In this document: in pieces, positions 7,446-15,993 of the stretch
How positions within the stretch are numbered: position 1 is the first letter of the stretch
Layout: the number at the start of each line of letters is the position of its first letter
DNA from: Flavobacterium psychrophilum
GTDB taxonomy: Bacteria > Bacteroidota > Bacteroidia > Flavobacteriales > Flavobacteriaceae
Assembly (NCBI GenBank): GCA_022729635.1
Contig: DZAU01000023.1
Coordinates: 1 to 21,393 of the forward strand
Direction: 5' to 3'
DNA length: 21,393 nucleotides
Notes under the pieces: generated by a model
The model's input: the letters and a program-made list of their open reading frames with translations, nothing else
What the model was told of the DNA's origin: nothing
Database searches by the model: none
Translations under genes and position numbers: made by a program

Positions 7446-8184
7446 AATACTCAATCTTGCCAATATGACGCATAATGCGAACAATTTTATCTTTCCTACG
7501 ATTGATATATGATGAAGAGCTGGTAGCAGAATATTTTCGTGGATTAGGTAAAATGGCAGCAATTCCGGCAGCTTGCATTTTCGTAAGGCTTTTGGCATCT
7601 TTTCTGTACCAATGTTGGGTTGCGGCTTGGGCTCCATAAACCCCATTCCCCATTTCGATACTGTTAAGATAGACTTCCATAATGCGTTCCTTGCCCCAGA
7701 TTAATTCAATCAAAACCGTGAAATAAGCTTCTAATCCTTTGCGGAGATAACTTCTTCCTTGCCAAAGAAATACATTTTTGGCGGTTTGTTGCGAAATAGT
7801 ACTTCCTCCTTTTATTCTCCTACCTCTTTCGTTGTTTTTATACGCTTTTTGCATCGCTCTAAAATCAAAACCATTGTGTTTAAGAAACATTCCGTCCTCA
7901 CTGGCAATCACCGCTTTTTGTAAATTGACCGAGATATTTTCGATAGGTTCCCAATCGTGGCTAAAATAAATTTCTTTCCCTGCCAAGTTGTTTTCTATCA
8001 CTCTAATAATCATTAACGGAGTGAATGGTACTGGCACAAACTTAAAAAGCACTACAAAAAAAAGAGAGCTTCCAAAAAACCATAAAATCGCCTTAAATAA
8101 AAAACGCCTTACTTTATCCATAAAATTTTCGGAGTTCTTTTTTGTGGATTGCTTCTGTTTTTTTGCTCCTGCTTTTGTTGCCAT
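7444..8184 (-). CDS. mtgA: Monofunctional peptidoglycan glycosyltransferase (GT51)
   Basis: A 246-residue inner-membrane enzyme that polymerises lipid II into glycan strands and lacks a transpeptidase domain. A basic cytoplasmic N-terminus (1-27) precedes one membrane segment (about 30-50). The GT51 domain shows AVIASEDGMFLKHNGFD (91-107) with catalytic E96, the GGSTISQQTAKNVFL motif (126-140), and the third motif RIMEVYLNSIEMGNGVYGA (167-185), with E170 and the following YLN as conserved positions. Length is typical of MtgA. It converges on the receptor gene through the shared terminator and is divergent from the S9 peptidase gene. No exact TAnnTTTG element is seen in front of it. Confidence 0.95.
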   Translation of the reverse strand: MATKAGAKKQKQSTKKNSENFMDKVRRFLFKAILWFFGSSLFFVVLFKFVPVPFTPLMIIRVIENNLAGKEIYFSHDWEPIENISVNLQKAVIASEDGMFLKHNGFDFRAMQKAYKNNERGRRIKGGSTISQQTAKNVFLWQGRSYLRKGLEAYFTVLIELIWGKERIMEVYLNSIEMGNGVYGAQAATQHWYRKDAKSLTKMQAAGIAAILPNPRKYSATSSSSYINRRKDKIVRIMRHIGKIEY

Positions 8185-8312
8185 TATATTGAATCTGGAA
8201 TTTGTATAAAAGTAAAAAAAAATGCTCCTGTTTTATAAAATTAGCTTAAAAAAACTTCAAGTTTTTAGGAATAGAATTTGTATTTTTAAACTCTGAAAAA
8301 AACTTTTTTACA

Positions 8313-10214
8313 ATGAAAAAAATAGCATCTATACTGCTGATAATAATCAACTTAAATGCGATGGCGCAAAACACAATGTCACCAGAATTACTTTTAAAAC
8401 TGGGAAGAATAACTGCATTAGGACTCTCGAAAGACGAAAAAAATATAGTTTATAAGGTTGATGTGCCTTCTGCCGAAGAAAACAAATCGAATTCTAAATT
8501 TTATACCTTACCATTAAGTGGAGGAAATCCAACAGAAGTTAGCGAAACCAAAGAATTATTAAACAACAAAAACATTTCTCCTGACGGGAAATATATTGTT
8601 TACGATGAAGCGGTAAAAATCGACAACGTTCACGGAAAAGATTTTTATCCTGAACTGGAAAAATCAAATGTTCAAATCTATAACGGATTAGATTATCGCC
8701 ATTGGGACAAATGGAACGAAGGAAAATTCAATCATGTTTTTTATAAAGAAAACAAAGAAGGTTCTGTAGGAATTGACATTTTGAAGGGTGAAAATTTCGA
8801 TAGTCCACAAAAACCTTTTGGCGGTGACGAAGATTATATTTGGTCACCTGACAGCAAAAGCATTTTGTATGTTTGCAAGAAAAAATCAGGTACTGCTTAT
8901 GCCCTTAGCACTAATACAGACATCTACGAGTATCATTTAGAAACAGGAAAAACGATTAATAGAACCGAAGGCAATTTAGGTTATGACACACATCCCGTTT
9001 TTTCTCCAACCGGAAATTTAACTTGGTTGCAAATGAAACGAGATGGCTATGAGGCCGATAAAAACGATATTATAGTTAGTTTTAAAGGGATGAATATTAA
9101 TTTAACCCAGAATTGGGATGGCACAGTTGATAGTTTTCTTTGGAGTGCTGATGGAAAAAAAATATATTTTAAAGCGGCAATTGACGGAACACTTCAGCTC
9201 TTTGAAGTTGATTTTCCAGGTTTGACTAAAAAATTACCAAGAGTAATTCAATTGACTAATGGCGATTTTGATGTGGCAAGTTTAGTAGCTGTTTCTGGAG
9301 AAAATATCATCGTAACCAGAACTGACATGAATCATGCTGCCGAAATTTATTCGTACAATTTAATGAAAAAAGATTGGCATCAATTAACAAACGTAAACAC
9401 AACCACATACGATTCATTGTCGTTAAGCAAAACCGAAAGAAGATATGTTACCACAACCGATGGCAAAAAAATGTTGGTTTGGGTCATTCTTCCACCCCAT
9501 TTTGACGCTTCAAAAAAATATCCCACCTTGCTTTATTGCCAAGGCGGGCCACAATCTCCTTTGACGCAGTTTTATTCTTTCCGTTGGAGTTTTCAATTAA
9601 TGGCTGCTCAAGGCTATATTGTTGTGGCTCCAAATCGCCGTGGTATGCCTGGACATGGTGTTGAGTGGAATGAACAAATCAGCAAAGATTGGGGCGGACA
9701 AGTAATGGACGATTATCTTTCGGCAATTGATGATGTTTCTAAGGAAAACTATATAGACAAAACTCGTTTGGGATGTATAGGAGCAAGTTATGGTGGTTAT
9801 TCCGTATTTTATTTAGCTGGAATCCACAACAATCGTTTCAAAACTTTTATAGCTCACGATGGGGTTTTCAATACGCAAAGTATGTTCGGCACAACTGAAG
9901 AAGTTTTCTTTAACTATTGGGATTTTGGTGGAGCTTATTGGGAAAAAGACAATGCCATAGCACAAAAAGGGTACACTACCTTTAATCCTGCCAGCCGAGT
10001 AGAAAAATGGAATACGCCCATTTTAATCATTCAAGGCGGAAATGATTTCAGAGTTCCAATTGGTCAAGCTCAAGAAGCCTTTCAAGCAAGCCAATTACTA
10101 GGAATAAAAAGCAGATTACTCTATTTTCCAGAAGAAAATCACTGGGTTTTAAAACCCCAAAACGCATTAGTTTGGCATAGAGAATTTTACAAATGGTTGA
10201 AAGAAACTTTGTAA
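8313..10214 (+). CDS. S9 family dipeptidyl/acyl-aminoacyl peptidase
   Basis: A 633-residue exported serine peptidase. The signal peptide is residues 1-19 (MKKIASILLI to MAQ). A beta-propeller covers about 30-370, with repeats of the S-P-D-G-K and W-S-x-D-x-K type (SPDGK 89-93, WSPDSK 177-182, WSADGK 277-282). The alpha/beta-hydrolase domain covers about 380-633. The catalytic triad is S492 in GASYGGY, D578 in GGNDFRVP and H610 in ENHWV. The oxyanion region is YCQGGPQSP (408-416). The order and motifs fit the DPP5-like S9 peptidases that Bacteroidetes use in the periplasm to trim peptides; the exact substrate is not predictable. It stands alone and ends in a strong terminator. Confidence 0.93.
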   Translation: MKKIASILLIIINLNAMAQNTMSPELLLKLGRITALGLSKDEKNIVYKVDVPSAEENKSNSKFYTLPLSGGNPTEVSETKELLNNKNISPDGKYIVYDEAVKIDNVHGKDFYPELEKSNVQIYNGLDYRHWDKWNEGKFNHVFYKENKEGSVGIDILKGENFDSPQKPFGGDEDYIWSPDSKSILYVCKKKSGTAYALSTNTDIYEYHLETGKTINRTEGNLGYDTHPVFSPTGNLTWLQMKRDGYEADKNDIIVSFKGMNINLTQNWDGTVDSFLWSADGKKIYFKAAIDGTLQLFEVDFPGLTKKLPRVIQLTNGDFDVASLVAVSGENIIVTRTDMNHAAEIYSYNLMKKDWHQLTNVNTTTYDSLSLSKTERRYVTTTDGKKMLVWVILPPHFDASKKYPTLLYCQGGPQSPLTQFYSFRWSFQLMAAQGYIVVAPNRRGMPGHGVEWNEQISKDWGGQVMDDYLSAIDDVSKENYIDKTRLGCIGASYGGYSVFYLAGIHNNRFKTFIAHDGVFNTQSMFGTTEEVFFNYWDFGGAYWEKDNAIAQKGYTTFNPASRVEKWNTPILIIQGGNDFRVPIGQAQEAFQASQLLGIKSRLLYFPEENHWVLKPQNALVWHREFYKWLKETL

Positions 10215-10240
10215 TAGTTCGGATATGGCATAAAACCGAA

Positions 10241-10272
10241 AACCCCGCCAAAATTATTTGACGGGGTTTTTA
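10241..10272. terminator. Bidirectional terminator between the S9 peptidase and accC
   Basis: AAACCCCGCCAAA (10241-10253) pairs with TTTGACGGGGTTT (10258-10270) with a single C-A mismatch, followed by T residues. An A-run upstream makes it usable for the convergent accC transcript as well. Confidence 0.9.
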
Positions 10273-10291
10273 TATAATACAAATTTAGATT

Positions 10292-11638
10292 TTACTCCGG
10301 ATCATTCATTTTAAAAGTATCCATAAAAGCGGTGGTATAATTTCCTGCAATATATCTCGGATCATCCATTAATTGTCTGTGAAACGGAATTGTAGTTTTT
10401 ATTCCCTCGATTACAAATTCATCTAAAGCTCTTCTCATTTTACTGATTGCTTCCTCACGAGTTTGAGCTGTCGTGATGAGTTTTGCAATCATCGAGTCAT
10501 AATTTGGCGGAATGGTATAGCCAGAATACACATGGGTATCTAAACGAACACCGTGACCTCCTGGCATGTGAAGCGTAGTGATTTTTCCAGGTGATGGTCT
10601 AAAATCATTATAAGGATCTTCGGCATTAATACGACATTCAATAGCGTGTAATTGTGGTAAATAATTTTTACCTGATATACAAACACCTGCAGCAACCAAA
10701 ATTTGCTCGCGAATTAAATCATAATCTATTACTTGTTCCGTAATTGGATGTTCTACCTGAATACGGGTATTCATCTCCATAAAATAGAAATTACGATGTT
10801 TATCTACCAAAAACTCTACTGTTCCTGCGCCTTCGTACTTGATAAATTCTGTAGCTTTTACAGCTGCTGCACCCATTTTTTCTCTTAGTTCAGGAGTCAT
10901 AAATGGCGAAGGGGTTTCCTCAGTTAGTTTTTGATGACGTCTTTGTACAGAACAATCTCTTTCTGACAAGTGGCAGGCTTTACCATAAGCATCTCCTACA
11001 ACCTGAATTTCGATGTGACGTGGTTCTTCAATAAGTTTTTCAAGATACATTCCGTCATTTCCAAATGCTGCGGCTGATTCTTGACGAGCACTTTCCCATG
11101 CCTTTAATAGATTTTCCTCTTTCCAAACGGCACGCATTCCTTTTCCTCCACCTCCGGCAGTTGCTTTTAGCATTACCGGATAACCCATTTCTTTCGATAG
11201 TTTTTTGGCTTGTTCATAAGACTCTAAAAGTCCGTCAGATCCTGGAACACAAGGAACACCTGCAGCTTTCATAGTAGCTTTAGCAGAAGCTTTGTCCCCC
11301 ATTCTGTCAATCATTTCAGGTGTGGCGCCTATAAATTTAACGCCATGTTCTTGGCATATTTTTGAAAATTTTGAATTTTCCGAAAGAAATCCATATCCCG
11401 GATGTATTGCATCTGCATTTGTAATTTCGGCGGCAGCAATAATATTCGACATTTTTAAATAGGATAGATTGCTTGGTGGTGGACCAATGCAAACGGCTTC
11501 ATCAGCAAACTTTACATGTAAACTTTCGGCATCTGCGGTAGAGTAAACGGCAACCGTTTTAACCCCCATTTCTTTGCAAGTTCTAATTATGCGAAGCGCA
11601 ATTTCTCCTCTATTTGCTATTAATATTTTTTTAAACAT
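10292..11638 (-). CDS. accC: Biotin carboxylase subunit of acetyl-CoA carboxylase
   Basis: A 448-residue cytoplasmic enzyme that carboxylates the biotin on AccB using ATP and bicarbonate, the first step of fatty-acid synthesis. It has the N-terminal domain [25 protein letters not shown] (81-88), the ATP-grasp Gly-rich loop GGGGKGMR (162-169), [10 protein letters not shown] (204-213), RRHQKLTEE (233-241), and [11 protein letters not shown] (287-297) with the metal and catalytic Glu/Arg residues. The C-terminal RRALDEF-(V/I)-I-EG-(I)-KTT segment is intact. Length is the usual 445-450. It is the last gene of the fabH-accB-accC run and is separated from accB by 97 nt that hold a heptamer tandem repeat. 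The accA and accD subunits are not in this window. Confidence 0.97.
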   Translation of the reverse strand: MFKKILIANRGEIALRIIRTCKEMGVKTVAVYSTADAESLHVKFADEAVCIGPPPSNLSYLKMSNIIAAAEITNADAIHPGYGFLSENSKFSKICQEHGVKFIGATPEMIDRMGDKASAKATMKAAGVPCVPGSDGLLESYEQAKKLSKEMGYPVMLKATAGGGGKGMRAVWKEENLLKAWESARQESAAAFGNDGMYLEKLIEEPRHIEIQVVGDAYGKACHLSERDCSVQRRHQKLTEETPSPFMTPELREKMGAAAVKATEFIKYEGAGTVEFLVDKHRNFYFMEMNTRIQVEHPITEQVIDYDLIREQILVAAGVCISGKNYLPQLHAIECRINAEDPYNDFRPSPGKITTLHMPGGHGVRLDTHVYSGYTIPPNYDSMIAKLITTAQTREEAISKMRRALDEFVIEGIKTTIPFHRQLMDDPRYIAGNYTTAFMDTFKMNDPE

Positions 11639-11702
11639 AATTTTTTAATTAGATAATTAGACAAGAGTCCATTAGATATTAAATTATGAAGTTAAGTATA
11701 CA

Positions 11703-11733
11703 ACTTCTGACTTCTAACTTCTAACTTCTAACT
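11703..11733. repeat. Heptamer tandem repeat between accB and accC
   Basis: Four copies of the 7-nt unit ACTTCTA (first copy ACTTCTG) plus ACT, at 11703-11733. On the coding strand it reads AGTTAGA repeated. It lies just after the accB stop (11736) in the accB-accC spacer. Copy number may vary by slippage. Simple runs of this sequence occur in other flavobacterial intergenic regions (recalled, not checked). Confidence 0.85.
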
Positions 11734-11735
11734 TT

Positions 11736-12215
11736 TTATGACGGATCTACTAAGAATAAAGGTTGGTCATATTCAACAGGCGACATATCATCGACTAAAA
11801 TTTTAACTATTTTACCAGAAACTTCCGATTCTATTTCATTAAATAATTTCATCGCTTCGATAACACAAAGCACATCTCCTTTAGAAACGGTACTTCCTAC
11901 TTCAATAAATACTGGTTTGTCTGGCGATGGTTTTCTGTAGAAAGTTCCAATAATTGGAGATTTTATAGTAATATAATTAGGGTTTTCTGCTGCTGGAACT
12001 GTTGGAGTTGTGGCCACTGGAGCAATTTGTTGGGGAGTCACTGCCTGAGTAAGGACTGGCTGAGAGGGCATTTGTTGAACATAAGTGGTTTCGGTCACAT
12101 TGCCTTCTAAGGTTGTTCTAATGGTGATTTTGACATCGTCCATTTCTAATTTAACTTCTGCAACCCCTGAATTTGCAACAAATTTGATTAGGTTTTGAAT
12201 TTCTTTTAAATCCAT
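11736..12215 (-). CDS. accB: Biotin carboxyl carrier protein of acetyl-CoA carboxylase
   Basis: A 159-residue carrier that shuttles carboxyl groups between AccC and the carboxyltransferase. The N-terminal helix region (1-40) precedes a Pro/Ala/Thr/Gln-rich flexible linker (about 45-78). The C-terminal biotinyl domain (79-159) carries the biotinylation site E120-A-M-K123. It also contains SPIIGTFYRKPSP with the protruding thumb typical of the acetyl-CoA carboxylase type. It lies 23 nt downstream of fabH, so the two are co-transcribed, placing malonyl-CoA formation beside the enzyme that consumes malonyl-ACP. Confidence 0.97.
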   Translation of the reverse strand: MDLKEIQNLIKFVANSGVAEVKLEMDDVKITIRTTLEGNVTETTYVQQMPSQPVLTQAVTPQQIAPVATTPTVPAAENPNYITIKSPIIGTFYRKPSPDKPVFIEVGSTVSKGDVLCVIEAMKLFNEIESEVSGKIVKILVDDMSPVEYDQPLFLVDPS

Positions 12216-12238
12216 AATTATTTGTTTTTAGTTTAAAT

Positions 12239-13237
12239 TTATTTTTTATCGTATGCCCATTTTAGATAAATAGATCCCCAAGAGAATCCTCCTCCAAAAG
12301 CAGCAAATATAATTGTATCTCCTTTTTTAAATAAATGTTCAAAATCACTTAGAACTAAAGGTAAAGTTGCGGAAGTGGTGTTTCCGTATCTTTCTATATT
12401 CATCAATACTTTTGAATCTTCTAAATTCATTCTACTTGCGGTTGCATCAATAATTCGTTTATTTGCCTGATGAGGAACTAACCAAGCAATCTCATCGTGA
12501 GTCAAATTATTTCTGTTCATAATTATCTCACAAGCATCTGCCATATAAGTAACAGCGTATTTAAAAACAGTCTTTCCGTCTTGTATTATATTGTGTTGAT
12601 TGTCGATAATTGTTTGTTCTGAAGCCGGCAAAAGTGAGCCTCCAGCGGTCATTTTTAAAAAATCTCTTCCGTCACCATCCGTTCTTAAATATTCATCTTG
12701 CAAGCCTAAACCTTCGTAATTGGGTTCGAATAATACTGCTCCGGCACCGTCTCCAAAAATGATACAAGTAGCTCTATCAGTATAATCTACAATTGAGGAC
12801 ATTTTATCGGCTCCAATCAACAATACTTTTTTATATCTACCTGATTCTATATATGAAGCAGCTGTTGACATTCCAAACAGGAAACTGGAACATGCTGATT
12901 GTAAGTCATAAGCAAAGGCGTTTGTTGCGCCAATTTCTGTTGCAACATAAGCTCCTGTAGATGCTACTGGCATATCGGCAGTAGCGGTAGCCATAAGCAA
13001 CAAATCTATTTCCAATGGATCAATATTTGCTTTTTTTATCAAATCTTTGGCAGCATTTATCGCCAAAAAAGAGGTTCCTTTAGTGTCATCTTTAAGAATT
13101 CTTCTCTCTTTTATTCCCGTACGAGTGGTTATCCACTCATCATTTGTATCAACCAATGTTTCGAGAATCTTGTTCGTAAGCACATAGTCTGGAACATAAG
13201 CTCCAACAGCTGTAATTGCGGCTGTGATTTTATTCAT
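12239..13237 (-). CDS. fabH: Beta-ketoacyl-ACP synthase III
   Basis: A 332-residue condensing enzyme that starts type II fatty-acid synthesis by joining a short acyl-CoA to malonyl-ACP. The catalytic triad is C116 in DLQSACSSFLFG, H256 in VPHQANKRI and N286 in ERYGNTTSA. ITTRTGIKERR (36-46) and FGDGAGAVLFE (161-171) are family signatures. In flavobacteria the starter is often branched-chain acyl-CoA, which cannot be judged from sequence here. It begins a run with accB and accC. The preceding rpmF has its own terminator, so fabH should have its own promoter in the 13238-13358 gap, but no exact TAnnTTTG is seen there. Confidence 0.97.
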   Translation of the reverse strand: MNKITAAITAVGAYVPDYVLTNKILETLVDTNDEWITTRTGIKERRILKDDTKGTSFLAINAAKDLIKKANIDPLEIDLLLMATATADMPVASTGAYVATEIGATNAFAYDLQSACSSFLFGMSTAASYIESGRYKKVLLIGADKMSSIVDYTDRATCIIFGDGAGAVLFEPNYEGLGLQDEYLRTDGDGRDFLKMTAGGSLLPASEQTIIDNQHNIIQDGKTVFKYAVTYMADACEIIMNRNNLTHDEIAWLVPHQANKRIIDATASRMNLEDSKVLMNIERYGNTTSATLPLVLSDFEHLFKKGDTIIFAAFGGGFSWGSIYLKWAYDKK

Positions 13238-13358
13238 TCTATTCTATTATTTCTAGCAAATGCTAACATTTGAAAATTTTCTAAAGGACTCGAAAATTAC
13301 AAAAATTTTTCTAATCCTTATTCTTTTACAGTTCTTATTTAATGAAAATTATAAACAA

Positions 13359-13386
13359 CAAAAAAACTCTCACGATGTGAGAGTTT
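13359..13386 (-). terminator. Terminator after rpmF
   Basis: AAACTCTCAC (13364-13373) and GTGAGAGTTT (13377-13386) form a perfect 10-bp stem with a 3-nt loop. On the minus strand it is followed by a U-run (A-run at 13359-13366). It separates the DUF177-rpmF unit from fabH. Within the 171-nt gap I see no other clear signal. Confidence 0.9.
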
Positions 13387-13408
13387 GAATATCATTTACA
13401 AAAATGTA

Positions 13409-13603
13409 TTATGCAACAGCAACAGACTTATCTATAACAACTTGTCCTCTGTAATACATTTTCCCTTCATGCCAGTAAGCTCTGTGGTATAAATGAGCTT
13501 CGCCAGTAATAGGGCAGGTAGCTATTTGTGCTACGGTAGCTTTATAATGTGTTCTTCTCTTATCTCTTCTTGTTTTCGAGACTTTTCTTTTAGGATGTGC
13601 CAT
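13409..13603 (-). CDS. rpmF: 50S ribosomal protein L32
   Basis: A 64-residue, strongly basic ribosomal protein. It has the diagnostic start [20 protein letters not shown] and a conserved C-terminal YYRGQVV. The region that in some bacteria forms a four-cysteine zinc ribbon has only one cysteine ([15 protein letters not shown]), so this is a zinc-free version. It sits 9 nt after the DUF177 gene, the conserved yceD-rpmF arrangement next to fatty-acid genes. plsX, which lies between rpmF and fabH in E. coli, is absent here. Confidence 0.97.
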   Translation of the reverse strand: MAHPKRKVSKTRRDKRRTHYKATVAQIATCPITGEAHLYHRAYWHEGKMYYRGQVVIDKSVAVA

Positions 13604-13612
13604 TTTACTATA

Positions 13613-14164
13613 TTATTTATCCGTTAATAGTTGCTTTAATTTGTCCCAACGCGGGTCAATATCTTTATTTTTTTGTTCTTTTTTATGCTCTTTTTTTTGT
13701 TCTTTTATTGTCAATTCTTTCAATTTTTGAAGCACTTCTGTATTTAAACTTCCGTCTTTAATTCCTGGATGAATTCGTTTTAGAGGAACTGATAACACAA
13801 TCATTTCATATAAGTATTGTGCAATATCTATTTGAAACTCTCCGTGTGGCAAAATGAGCAACTCTTCGTTGTCATTATTATAGATGTCTCCAAAACGCAC
13901 AATCAATTTCATCTTGCCTTTAATTGGCAAATCAAACTCTTCGTTTGTCATATCACAAGGCACATTTACTGTTCCTTTGTGTTTGAAAGCCAACTCCAAC
14001 AGGTTACTTTTTTTCTCTAAAACTACATTTACTTTGATATTTGAATTATTAAATTCGTGATAATCAAAGATTTCAAAGAACGCATTATTAATTTGATATT
14101 CAAAATGATGTTTCCCTAGCTTTAATCCTATGAAAGGAATTAAATATTCTTTTGTCTTGTTCAT
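13613..14164 (-). CDS. DUF177 (YceD-like) protein
   Basis: A 183-residue YceD/DUF177-type protein, in other bacteria linked to 23S rRNA accumulation and encoded before rpmF. The sequence has IPFIGLKLGKHHFEYQI, a central GTVNVPCDMTNEEFDLPI segment with the family's conserved Cys, and a late VLSVPLKRIHPG. The C-terminus is a Lys/Glu-rich linker with a final DPRWDKLKQLL helix, seen in Bacteroidetes versions. I chose the ATG at 14164 because a longer reading from 14200 would begin inside the -7 promoter element (14198-14205). It is co-transcribed with rpmF. Confidence 0.88.
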   Translation of the reverse strand: MNKTKEYLIPFIGLKLGKHHFEYQINNAFFEIFDYHEFNNSNIKVNVVLEKKSNLLELAFKHKGTVNVPCDMTNEEFDLPIKGKMKLIVRFGDIYNNDNEELLILPHGEFQIDIAQYLYEMIVLSVPLKRIHPGIKDGSLNTEVLQKLKELTIKEQKKEHKKEQKNKDIDPRWDKLKQLLTDK

Positions 14165-14197
14165 TTCAACAACAATTTGCCCTAAACTTCGGGAGTG

Positions 14198-14205
14198 CAA
14201 AGATA
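14198..14205 (-). promoter_or_regulatory. -7 promoter element of the DUF177-rpmF operon
   Basis: TATCTTTG on the minus strand is an exact TAnnTTTG match and is followed by GCA. Transcription would start near 14192, giving a leader of about 28 nt before the ATG at 14164. The -33 region is weak. Confidence 0.65.
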
Positions 14206-14254
14206 TAAAATTATTGGAAACCTAATAATGTTATTTATCTTTTTTTGTTTATAT

Positions 14255-15298
14255 CTATTTTTCTTTTGTTTTTAAGGGTTTTTGACTGATTTCTGCATAT
14301 TGATTTCTTGAATTATAAATATCAATTGCAAGATAAACAGCTTCTTTAAACGAATTGTAATCGGCTATTCCTTTTCCGGCAATGTCATAAGCGGTTCCGT
14401 GATCTGGCGAGGTTCTAATTTTATCCAACCCTGCCGTGTAATTCACTCCTTTGCCAAATGACAGTGTTTTGAAAGGAATTAACCCTTGGTCGTGATAAGT
14501 GGCAATAATGGCATCGTACTTTTCGAATTGATTGCTTCCAAAAAATCCGTCGGCAGCAAAAGGACCAAACACTAATGTTCCTTTTTCAAACATTTTTTTT
14601 AATGCCGGTTTTACAATTAAATCGTCCTCTTTTCCAATAACTCCGCCGTCTCCACAATGCGGATTCAGTCCCAAAATTGCTATTTTTGGCTTATTGATGC
14701 TAAAATCTTGTATTAAAGATTGTTTTACGGTTTCAATTTTTTTTATAATCAATTCTTCGTTAAGGTGTGATGCCACTTCGTTTATTGGAATATGATCCGT
14801 AAATAATCCCACTCTCAAATTCTCCTGAACCATCATCATTAAAGCATTACCTTCTAGCTCTTTGTCTAAATAATCAGTATGTCCAGGAAATTTGAATGAT
14901 TCTGATTGGATGTTGTATTTATTAATTGGAGCGGTTACCAATACATCAATAAGTCCTCCTTTTAGAGCTTTTGTAGCTGCAACAAACGATTTTATGGCAT
15001 ATTTTCCAACTTTTTCGTCGTTTGTTCCAAAATTAATCTCAACCCCTTCTTGCCAAACATTCAACACATTTATTTTTCCTATAACTATTTGGTTCAAATT
15101 GTCAATTCCATGAAGTATTGATGTAGATTCTAAACTCTTTTTTACATAAGAAAGTATTTTTACATTGGCAAAAATTACGGGCGTACATAATTCTAACATT
15201 CGAGAGTCTTCAAATGTTTTTAGAATAACTTCGCTTCCAATACCGTTTAAATCTCCTATTGAAATTCCGACGATTATATTTTCTACTTTTTTTATCAT
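14255..15298 (-). CDS. pdxA: 4-hydroxythreonine-4-phosphate dehydrogenase
   Basis: A 347-residue enzyme of the DXP-dependent pyridoxal phosphate pathway that oxidises 4-phospho-hydroxy-L-threonine with NAD. Motifs are GISIGDLNGIGSEV (11-24), VTAPINK (121-127), FPGHTDYL (137-144), and the three metal-binding histidines H169 (FTDHI), H214 (NPHCGDGG) and H269 (TYHDQG). These match in spacing the E. coli enzyme's H166, H211 and H266 as I recall them. GKGVNYTAGLDKIRTSPDHGT (282-302) completes the signature. It is divergent from ribE with overlapping promoters. The 55-nt gap to the DUF177 promoter holds no other clear signal. Confidence 0.96.
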   Translation of the reverse strand: MIKKVENIIVGISIGDLNGIGSEVILKTFEDSRMLELCTPVIFANVKILSYVKKSLESTSILHGIDNLNQIVIGKINVLNVWQEGVEINFGTNDEKVGKYAIKSFVAATKALKGGLIDVLVTAPINKYNIQSESFKFPGHTDYLDKELEGNALMMMVQENLRVGLFTDHIPINEVASHLNEELIIKKIETVKQSLIQDFSINKPKIAILGLNPHCGDGGVIGKEDDLIVKPALKKMFEKGTLVFGPFAADGFFGSNQFEKYDAIIATYHDQGLIPFKTLSFGKGVNYTAGLDKIRTSPDHGTAYDIAGKGIADYNSFKEAVYLAIDIYNSRNQYAEISQKPLKTKEK

Positions 15299-15318
15299 GA
15301 CATCACGTTATTTATTGC

Positions 15319-15339
15319 TACTTTTGAAGTGCAAATTTA
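15319..15339. promoter_or_regulatory. Interlocked divergent -7 elements of ribE (+) and pdxA (-)
   Basis: The plus strand has TACTTTTG at 15319-15326 for ribE. The minus strand has TAAATTTG, read from 15339 down to 15332, for pdxA. Both are exact TAnnTTTG matches, 5 bp apart and facing each other, so each predicted start site falls in or beside the other element. Predicted leaders are about 25-27 nt on both sides. No good -33 TTTG is visible on either side. Confidence 0.5.
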
Positions 15340-15357
15340 GTAAAATAAAAATAAGAA

Positions 15358-15942
15358 ATGTTTACCGGAATTATAGAATCACTTGGAGGAATCCAAGAAA
15401 TAAAAAAGGACCAAGATAATGTTCATATCACAGTAACTTCGGTTATTACAAATGAACTAAAAATAGACCAAAGTGTTGCTCATAACGGAATTTGTATGAC
15501 AGTGGTCTCTATAAAAGACTCTAATTATACGGTAACTGCCATTGGGGAAACAATAAAGAAAACGAACATTGCCTATTGGAAAATTGGCGACAATGTTAAT
15601 CTTGAACGCGCCATGAAACTGGGGGATCGACTCGATGGTCATATTGTGCAAGGTCATGTGGATCAAATTGGTACTTGCAAAGTGGCAAAAGAAACAAATG
15701 GGAGTTGGTTTTATACTTTTGAATATGATGAAAGCATTGGAAATATTACTATCGAAAAAGGCTCAATTACTGTAAACGGAGTGAGTTTAACTGTGGTCAA
15801 TTCAAGAAAAAACGAATTTAGTGTCGCTATTATTCCTTACACTTTTGAAAATACTAATTTCAAAGATTTTGTAGTTGGCACGAAAGTAAATCTTGAATTT
15901 GATTTGATAGGCAAGTATATCTCAAAGTTGTATTCCAAATAA
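15358..15942 (+). CDS. ribE: Riboflavin synthase alpha chain
   Basis: A 194-residue enzyme that converts two 6,7-dimethyl-8-ribityllumazine molecules to riboflavin. It begins with the diagnostic MFTGIIE. It has two lumazine-binding repeats, the first with SVAHNGICMTVVS (39-51) and the second with GSITVNGVSLTVV (135-147), joined by DGHIVQGHVDQIG (93-105). Length is slightly below the usual 200-215 and both repeats are complete. No FMN riboswitch is seen in its short leader, so it is probably not controlled that way. It ends at a clear terminator. Confidence 0.97.
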   Translation: MFTGIIESLGGIQEIKKDQDNVHITVTSVITNELKIDQSVAHNGICMTVVSIKDSNYTVTAIGETIKKTNIAYWKIGDNVNLERAMKLGDRLDGHIVQGHVDQIGTCKVAKETNGSWFYTFEYDESIGNITIEKGSITVNGVSLTVVNSRKNEFSVAIIPYTFENTNFKDFVVGTKVNLEFDLIGKYISKLYSK

Positions 15943-15965
15943 GTAAAAACAATATTTCTAAAAGC

Positions 15966-15993
15966 AAAAACTCCAATCTAACTTGGAGTTTTT
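15966..15993. terminator. Bidirectional terminator after ribE
   Basis: AAAAACTCCAA (15966-15976) and TTGGAGTTTTT (15983-15993) are perfect inverse complements with a 6-nt loop. Runs of A and T on the two sides let it work both ways. The stop codon of the minus-strand small gene lies in the loop. Confidence 0.9.

Noticed and set aside
7383..7646. 87-codon open frame on the minus strand in another frame of mtgA
   Set aside because: It overlaps the conserved C-terminal part of mtgA and a terminator, and no promoter or family pattern supports it.
14165..14200. 12-codon N-terminal extension of the DUF177 protein
   Set aside because: The extended start lies inside the -7 promoter element at 14198-14205 and the extra residues do not fit the family.
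15327..15357. FMN riboswitch in front of ribE
   Set aside because: The space between the promoter element and the ATG is about 30 nt, far too short for the conserved FMN-binding fold.
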